From: Neoscytalidium dimidiatum
Taxonomy: Eukaryota > Ascomycota > Dothideomycetes > Botryosphaeriales > Botryosphaeriaceae
Assembly (NCBI GenBank): GCA_037367355.1
Contig: CM074700.1
Coordinates: 930,001 to 994,000, forward strand
Length of the DNA: 64,000 bases
Reading direction: 5' to 3'
Below are positions 57,077 through 64,000 of the stretch, in pieces (the first letter of the stretch is position 1; each line of letters starts with the position of its first letter). Below the pieces are notes generated by a model. It was not told the DNA's origin and did not search any database. It saw only the letters and a list, made by a program, of their open reading frames with translations. The position numbers were made by a program, and so were the translations under genes.

Positions 57077-57887
57077 GATGCATGCGCCATAGTAGGTGGC
57101 AAGCGGCCTTGTACTCTAGATGGCCCCAACAGGATTAGAAGTTGTCTTGACATTGGCTAAGCCTGATGCGTTGTCAAAAGCTTTTTTGACATAAGTATCG
57201 CCAATTCCATCAAGCATTTACATCCGTACTGTTTCAGCTACCCACAGCAATTAGTTGCGGAATCCTTTTTGTCATCATTCCTCGTATGTGATGGCATTCC
57301 GAACTGAAGGATGATTGTTTTGCCTATCGCCGCAACACCTGCAGAAGAGATCACCGTCCAAATAGTAACACAGCTTTCGTGGGCCACCGAAGCAATCGTT
57401 CGGACGTCAATGTCACATACCGTCCAAAACATCGACGTCTGGTCGATTGCTCCGATTGCACGTATACACTCATCTAAGAGAATTCGTTCGTATAAGTAGT
57501 GTCGCACCGCGAAGCGAAGGGTGATGATCTACCAATAATCGTGCAAATGTGAGATGAAAAGCAAGGCATGGCGTTTCAAAATTCTCGATTCTCATCATGA
57601 CTGACTGAACAAGCTCTAACGTGATCTCGTAAGACTTTTTCATCCATCTCGATTCCGCCTGCCATCAACAGATCACCCTGTTGAAGTGAGCAGAAAGAGA
57701 ACAGGTACCACTCACGCGTCTTCTCAAGACGCAGAGGCTCCGCCGATCGCTTCAACAAGCAACGACCACGGCCCTCTTCGGCAGGGCAAGAATCCGACCA
57801 CTCATTATCCAGCGTCTATATATAAAGGTATAATGCAAAAAGGAAACTCATAACACAGTATCACAGCCGAGCGCTTTTGTTGTCGCA
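57077..57887. other. Intergenic between convergent genes
   Basis: About 810 bp between the ankyrin gene and the MFS gene, which converge. A minus-strand frame of 89 codons (57507-57238) has no motif and no promoter support. Confidence 0.45.
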
Positions 57888-59524
57888 TCATGCGAGCTCC
57901 TTCTCCTTCTCCACGTCGCTGTCATGCTCGACGCCGGCCTTCTCCTTGTCAACCGCGAATTCCTGAGGCATGGCGATCGGCCTGTTCCTGGCGAAACGAA
58001 CGGTGCCGAGGACGGAGGGCGAGTCGCGGAACATGAGGTCGAGCTCCTCAAGGTTGCGACCCATGGTTTCGGGGAAGAGGAAGTAAACGGAGACGGGAAT
58101 GCAGAAGGCGACGGCGGCGTAGACGATGTAGTACTTCCAGCCGATGCTGTTGAGGGCGGTGGGAGTGACCATGATGACCACGAAGTTCCTGTTTGAAGAC
58201 ACCGTCAGAAAAGTAAGAAGGGAGGGGAGCGCAGGGAAATGACATACCAGAGCCAGTGGTTGGCGGTGGAGATGGAGGACATGGCAACACGGAGGCGGAT
58301 GGGAGCGACCTCAGTACAGTACAGGAAGTTGGCACCGAGGAAGCCGATGGGAACGAAGAAGTTGAAGAGGTAGATGAAGCAGCCGGCAGCAATCTGAGCA
58401 GCACGGTTCGAGGTGTCGAACGAGGTCGTGATAGCCAAGCAGATCATGCACATCGACATGCCAGCGCCACTGAACATGAAGACGGCACGACGTCCAAAGC
58501 GGTCGATGGTGAAAAAGGCGACGAATGAGGACAAGAACTTCCAGGTAAGAGCACCGCCAGACAGGACGCGCGACAGCTCGCCACTCATGCCAAGGTTCTG
58601 CTGGAAGAGGATGGAGGTGTAGACGGAGATAAGGTTGGATCCGGACATCTGCTGGTAGAATTGGAGGAGCATGCAGAGACCGAAGCGGTACAGAAGTTTG
58701 TCCTCGCCCATGGTGAACATTTCCTTCATCGAGACGGCACCACCCTTCGAGGTTTCCTCGAGAGAGAGCTCAATGCCGGCGAGCTCAGCCTGAACCTCCA
58801 TTGAATCCTCGTCGAACCCTCTGAAGAGAGCAATGGCAGAGCGAGCCTCGTCGTTGCGAGCCATGCGGACAAGCCATCTAGGGGACTCGGGGAACAAGTA
58901 AACCGAGGCGATCAGGATGAGCGAGAAGACGATGGCAATGGCAAGCGGAGGCCGCCAGGTGACAGGGCCTTCGGGAAGCTCGAAGAAACCGAGGTCAATC
59001 CAAGATTCGAGAACGTAACCCATGCAGATAAAGAGACCGTCGAGGACGACGTGTTGACCTCTGTTCTTGGCGCCCGACGTCTCGCTCTGCCAAACTGGCA
59101 CGGTACCGCTGAGTTGGCCGATACCGAGACCGATGATGATGCGACCAACAATGAAGTGGGCGAGAGAAAATGCGGAGCACTCCAAGATTTCACCGATGAG
59201 AGTGCAGATGGCTCCAGCCATGACCACGGCGCGGCGGCCGAACTTGTCGCCGGTGTAGGAGCATGAGAGCGCACCAAAGATAGCACCAATAACGAAGGTG
59301 GCTACAACCAAACCCTGGATGGTAGAGTTGTTGCTCTTCTCGGCGCCCCTGGTGTTGACAGTGTCGATTTCCGGGAAAGTCTTTACCCAGTCGGCTTCAG
59401 TGAGAAGACCGCCGAGGCCGGCTTGGTTGTAACCAAAGAGGATGAAGGACGGGGCAACAATCAGGGCGAGTTGCAGGCGCTCAAGAGCGTGGCCGGTGAG
59501 CCCGAAAAGACCTTTGGCACCCAT
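57888..59524 (-). CDS. MFS sugar porter (hexose/disaccharide type)
   Basis: Two exons (59524-58248 and 58188-57888, 59-bp intron splitting a Trp codon) give 525 aa. Sugar-porter signatures are all present: FGYNQAGLGGLL in TM1, GDKFGRR between TM2 and TM3, PESPRWL before the central loop, QQMSGSNLISVYTS in TM7, DRFGRRA between TM8 and TM9, and PETMGRNLEELD after TM12. Twelve membrane helices are expected, in the plasma membrane, with proton symport typical of the family. The acidic/basic tail (VEKEKELA) is cytosolic. Which sugar is carried cannot be told from motifs. The last intron interrupts the loop before TM11. No metabolic partner genes lie next to it. Confidence 0.92.
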
Positions 59525-62500
59525 GTTGAAGCGGCAGGAGGGGAATTGGCAATAAGGAGGAGAGAGGGCGCCGGGAGACGAGCAGATGGCAGCAGAGGGA
59601 GCAAGTCTTTATAGCATGGTGGCGGGGACTCGAAAATATCACTCAACGTTTTCAGGCCCCACCAGCGCTCTGGAGGTGTGTGCCGGATGACAGGTGCTGA
59701 CACGGGCTTCGCGGGGGGATGACCGGGTCGATAAGACTATCTTCAAACGAGGGTTGCAAGGCCAAGCTGGTGGCATGGGCGCGGTGGGCGATGGCCCATG
59801 GGTCGTGATCCATGCCTGGCAAGAACGGCGGCGGTCGGCAGGCGGGCGGTTTTCGGGGGGTATCGGGCCCCCTGTCATGTATGGAAAATCAACTGGGCGC
59901 TGCACGCAATGGGATCCGCTCGTGGAGTTGAAAATCGGGCCGGGCCCAGCGGCATGAGGCCAAGCTTGGACAAGCCCGTTAAGCTCACGACGATTGCGGA
60001 CAAGCCTCTGCAGCTATCCAACGGCCGGGCCATAATTATTAATATATGCCGAAACACCACCAATGCCACCGCCAACGCTTCCCAGCACCGTGGTAGCCGG
60101 TAGCGCTGGCGCTGGCGGTGTACATAGTATGCGTCTCGCGCTGCGGACGTCGGCGGCAATGGTGGCACCGGCCCGGGCTGCGGTCCAGGAGAAGGCGGGC
60201 GGCGGCGTTTGACCCCGAACGGGGGGAATGCCCCAACAGGACGGAACGGGGAGGTTTGAATAAGAGGAAGACGTCAAAGGCGGCGGCCAAGCTGGAATTT
60301 GCCAGCGTTCAGGCCGCGTGGGCGCGGGAGTTGGGCGGCGGATTGAGATGACACGGTGTCGGAGCGATGGCGATCCCCACAATAACGAGGTCGACTGGAG
60401 TTTCATTGGGCGCCCTGGCAGGGTTGCATTCCATGATCTCTGAAGATGTCCCGTGGGGGGGGGGGGGGGGGGTCGATGTCCGGCCTAGCGGGCTCCACCG
60501 GGCGTTTGCAAGGGCTGTCAATGCTGCCGTAACGAGCGCCGGGCCACGAAAACACGACGAAAACGAGCCGGAGAGACGAGGGTTTCCCACGAGGTAGCGC
60601 GCTGCGGAGAGGCCGCGGAGGCGTAAAACGAGGGGAAATCGCGGAGCAGCAGGCTCGGGGAGTCGAGCGCTGCCAGAAACAGGGCGAATTGCGCGCGGTC
60701 GAGAGCGACGAGTGTTTCTGCGCCGCCGGCCGGCCAGCGCGGCGCTCACGCCTTCGGGCCCAGGGCCCTGTACTCCCGGGGCTACGCGCGCGCGCGCTGT
60801 CGGCCGACACCGACCCACGACTCGCACGCTGCCTGGCTCTGGCCCAGCTGAGCGCCCCTCACCTCCAGCGCCCCGAGCGCTCTTCCCACGCCGCGTCAAA
60901 GCCCGTCACGGGAGACTCATCGGCTGCCGCACCCTGTCACCCATGTCGTCACTTCTGGAACCTCCTCCAGCAAGGCAGACACCGCTCACCCGCCCAACCT
61001 TTGCCGCGCGAACTGTTCCTGCAGCTTGGCACCACCTGTCGGCTGCCATTGCACCTGCCGACCGCCTCCATTCTTTGCCTCTTCGCGGGTGGATCCAGTC
61101 GCCCCGGCCAGCGCTCGTAACTCGGACTCGACAGGTTGACGGGTCGAGAGAACGACGTGATGGCTGCGTGCTGCCGCTTAGACACCTCGCCTACCGCGCG
61201 CGCTCCAGAGCCGCGTGGACTGCATGGACTGCGTGGACTACGTGGGCTGCGTGGGCCTCTTTCACGCACGTCGTACACGATGCATGCTCATGACCAGGGT
61301 AGCTGCGCGGATACGGAAAGGAGTCGAAGGCGAACCTTTCACTCAGATGCAAGAAGTGCCTCACGAAAGTTGCCAAGTTGGTTCACACAGATGCCTCCGA
61401 CCGCTTCACAATTCCCGCTTCAGGCACTCCAGCTTGGCCAACACCATACAGCTTGGCTGTTGACTGGTCTTGCTGTCGCGCCCGCATCCCTCTTGACTTC
61501 AGCTGTGCAGCGCGCCTCCTGCAACGAGTGCAGCGAGCACGCCGGTGAAAGCATCAGAACGTTGATTATGCATGCATGCGGGTCCTAGTCTCCATCAATC
61601 TACAGCGTACCCGGCCCGTCTTACGACGCTGGTGATCCCGCCATCGAATGAGGTTCCAGTCATTCCAACAGGCAGTACTTACGGCTATCAGCGCCTTCCA
61701 GTTGTAGCAAGACGGCTGCTCATTGTGTTTCCATCAACTTCTCGCTTCCATGCGTCTGCTCTCACTCGTGGGTTGGCCCTTGAAGTCGAGATAAGACATG
61801 CCCAGCGTCTTCGACGTCAACCTAAGCTGTGGCTGCTTCCTGGGCGTCGCGTTCCTGACCGGCAAAATAGATGAGCGACACAATGGCCACGGCCCGTTCC
61901 CGCGGCCAACCGTGACGCCTTGAACTAGCTACAAGGGTGAGACTTCTTCCCGCGGAGCTCTGAGTTGACTCATGCCTCTTCCTGACCGCTTCGCATGCGA
62001 CCCTGGACTGATATCTTAACATTAATGAGCCGAGCGCCTGCTGCCATCATCTTCTCTCTTTTCCCCTGCCAGCGCTATTCGCCGCCGCCACCATCGTCGC
62101 TTGCCCAGTGCTGATTGTGGACTTCCAACCCACCGCCGGATTGACCAATCTGGCAGTTTCGCAACCCGTCCACGACGCTGCATGACTTGCAAATTGTCCG
62201 CCCAGCAACGCCTCATCCTCTTGGCCAACTTGGCATAAGACAATAACCGTCGCCGTCAACTCACAGTCCCGAACGGACGTCGGCTTCCTCGCCCCCTTCG
62301 CCGCATGGCACGGCACACAACAGATCCTTCGGCCGGCCGCCAAGCTGACCTTCGTTACAGCTGCCATCATCACAAGCATCTATGCTGCGGCTCGGCCGTC
62401 CACGCTTCCACAACGATTATCCCCGCAGACTCCGTCTGAATCGGTTTCCGAATGCACTATCTCCGCGACACGCCGTTCGTCGACACGGAAAAAAAAAAAT

Positions 62501-64000
62501 TCTGTTGCGCCCTCTCGCGGGAAATGACGCTTCCGCACACAATATTGACGACCCGCCCGATTTCCCCCGGCGCCACAAATGCAACTACGCCTCCTTCCCC
62601 CCCTATTTTCCCCGCCGTGGAGAACCCATGGGGTGCGTACGTAAGGGGATACGAAAGTCGGAGTGATCATGCCACGCAACAACGCAGAAGAGGGATAATC
62701 AAGCGCAGGGAGAACGATACCGCGGGCAAGACTTGCCGTGAGCCAAGGAATATCGACGCGACACATCTCGTGAGATATTTTTTTTTTCTCTCTATCTTTG
62801 CTCTCGCCTTGGCACTTGTCTCTCAAAACGGGCAAAAACTCGGTGACGGGATGCGTTTTCCTTGAGCGCATCGGCTTCGCATGCCGAGAGGTGCGATGCT
62901 CTGCCCTCAAAGCGCAGGGACGCTGGTCGTCACCGCTGAGTGAGGCAGCTGTTCCGTCTGCCTCGGAAAACTTCGACTTTATGGAAATGCTGTCGTGACG
63001 ATAGCGATCGTCGCTTCGTTCGCTGATCTTTTTTTGGGCAGGGCGAGCGCCCTGCTGACGCGCCCACGCGACCATAGACGCGGGCGCGAGAGCCCCAGAG
63101 CCAGCTCACAGGTGAAAACAGGGAAATGGTAAAATCTCCGAGATGTGCACGCCGGGCGAGAGCGAAGTCTGGGCGACGCGGGGAGCATTGCCGTTCGGGT
63201 AAGGATGCGCGAACCAGGTGTCGTCGGCTAACGCGAGAACCCTGGAAAATCGCGTTGTTTCCCAGGAATCCGGGGCTCTGGGGTAGCAAGACATTGCGCA
63301 GACGCCACGAAATGATTGCGATGCGCCATGGTGTTGCAACATTGAACGTGCGTCTGTCATGGTTCGGATGGTCAGACGTCCACGCCTATCTGGCATCGAC
63401 TTCTTTCTACCATAGCCCAGATCAGCTGGATCTTTCGGAGCCTGCCGGCAGCGCGTCATTTCATGGGGTTCGGACAGGACTTTGAATACCTTGATAAAAA
63501 TATCTCCTGTTTATTTATATGAGAGAAACAAAAATGAGGTTTCCTAGCATTCCGCTCAAGGTGAAGCAGTGCGTTGATTTCGTCGACACTCCGAAACCAT
63601 CTACACGAATAGAGAGACGGAGGATCGAAATCGGAGATCTCAAGGATGTTACTGACCTCTTGCCACGCCCACATCAAAGCTTTGTATCGCAACTTGCCAA
63701 GTTCGGCAATAGAGTATTTCCGCTCCAGATTTAGTGTTCCTTCTGAGTGCTAAGTCTGTTTTCCACCGTTTACGTTTCTTTTCATTGTTTCATATCATAT
63801 TCCTTTTTCAGTTCGTGCGCAAGCCTGTTATGGTGAAAGCAGGCTACTAAATTAAAACTTGTTACTATACATATTCTGAAATTCCAGCCAACGTCAACGA
63901 ATATTCACTGGGTTGTTTGCAGAGAGGTTCATCCAAGGGCGTCCCATATTTTCTATTATTCATCAATGTGAGTCTCTTAACTCTACATCCTGCGTCGGGC
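59525..64000. other. Right-end region, no gene recognised
   Basis: About 4.5 kb. The part next to the MFS gene is its promoter. 59.7-61.3 kb is G+C-rich with long but motif-free open frames on both strands and no plausible exon chain. 61.2 kb contains short GTGGACT/GTGGGCT repeats (61217-61256), and 60455-60472 is a run of 18 G. From about 62.4 kb the sequence has A- and T-runs, and the last 600 bp is A+T-rich. It may be a long promoter for a gene beyond the right end. Confidence 0.45.
60455..60472. repeat. Poly-G run (18 G)
   Basis: Uninterrupted homopolymer of 18 G on the plus strand in otherwise G+C-rich non-coding sequence. It could fold as a G-quadruplex or be a place where assembly length is unreliable. 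Confidence 0.9.

Noticed and set aside
61217..61256. Tandem GTGGACT/GTGGGCT copies as a functional repeat
   Set aside because: Only about five imperfect short copies in G+C-rich DNA; too little to call more than local slippage.
62380..63075. 231-codon minus-strand frame near the right end
   Set aside because: No recognisable domain, low-complexity F/K runs from A/T tracts, and no supporting promoter or splice structure.

Overview
The window is nuclear DNA from a filamentous ascomycete (Pezizomycotina). Evidence for this is the short spliceosomal introns (about 50-120 bp, GT-AG, often with a CTGAC/CTAAC-like branch site), a non-reducing polyketide synthase, a Zn2Cys6 regulator, a HET-domain relic, fungal ankyrin and 2EXR families, and nonsense changes of the C-to-T / G-to-A kind expected from repeat-induced point mutation (RIP). 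The species cannot be named from the sequence.

Layout. (1) About 1.0-13.9 kb is a compact secondary-metabolite cluster: an AflR-like Zn2Cys6 factor (minus), an A-T-R adenylate-forming reductase (minus, 3 exons, 1080 aa) and, across a 763-bp divergent promoter, a non-reducing PKS (plus, 4 exons, 2143 aa, SAT-KS-AT-PT-ACP-ACP-TE). The inferred logic is that the PKS makes and releases an aromatic acid without a methyltransferase step, and the reductase activates it and reduces it to an aldehyde. (2) About 13.9-18.3 kb is gene-poor and holds a decayed copy of a second NR-PKS thioesterase end, tail to tail with the intact PKS. (3) 18.3-22.4 kb has a three-repeat Myb protein and a DUF7025-type AAA ATPase. 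(4) 25.3-30.9 kb has an MFS transporter and a glycerol-3-phosphate acyltransferase. (5) 31-36.3 kb is accessory, decayed DNA: a broken 2EXR-like gene, a RIP-damaged HET gene and a 12/24-bp tandem repeat. (6) 36.5-47.2 kb is housekeeping: EFL1 (ribosome-maturation GTPase), a tandem-PH protein on the shared EFL1 promoter, a proline-rich VWA protein and a small basic protein. (7) 47.5-57.1 kb is again accessory: a 2EXR protein, a broken kinase, two small overlapping-promoter membrane ORFs, a protein with a STAND-type fungal N-terminal domain and a 992-aa ankyrin protein. (8) 57.9-59.5 kb is a sugar-porter MFS gene, followed by about 4.5 kb in which no gene could be recognised.

All exon boundaries were read by eye from GT-AG consensus and frame continuity. 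No database search was possible, so family names rest on recognisable motifs.
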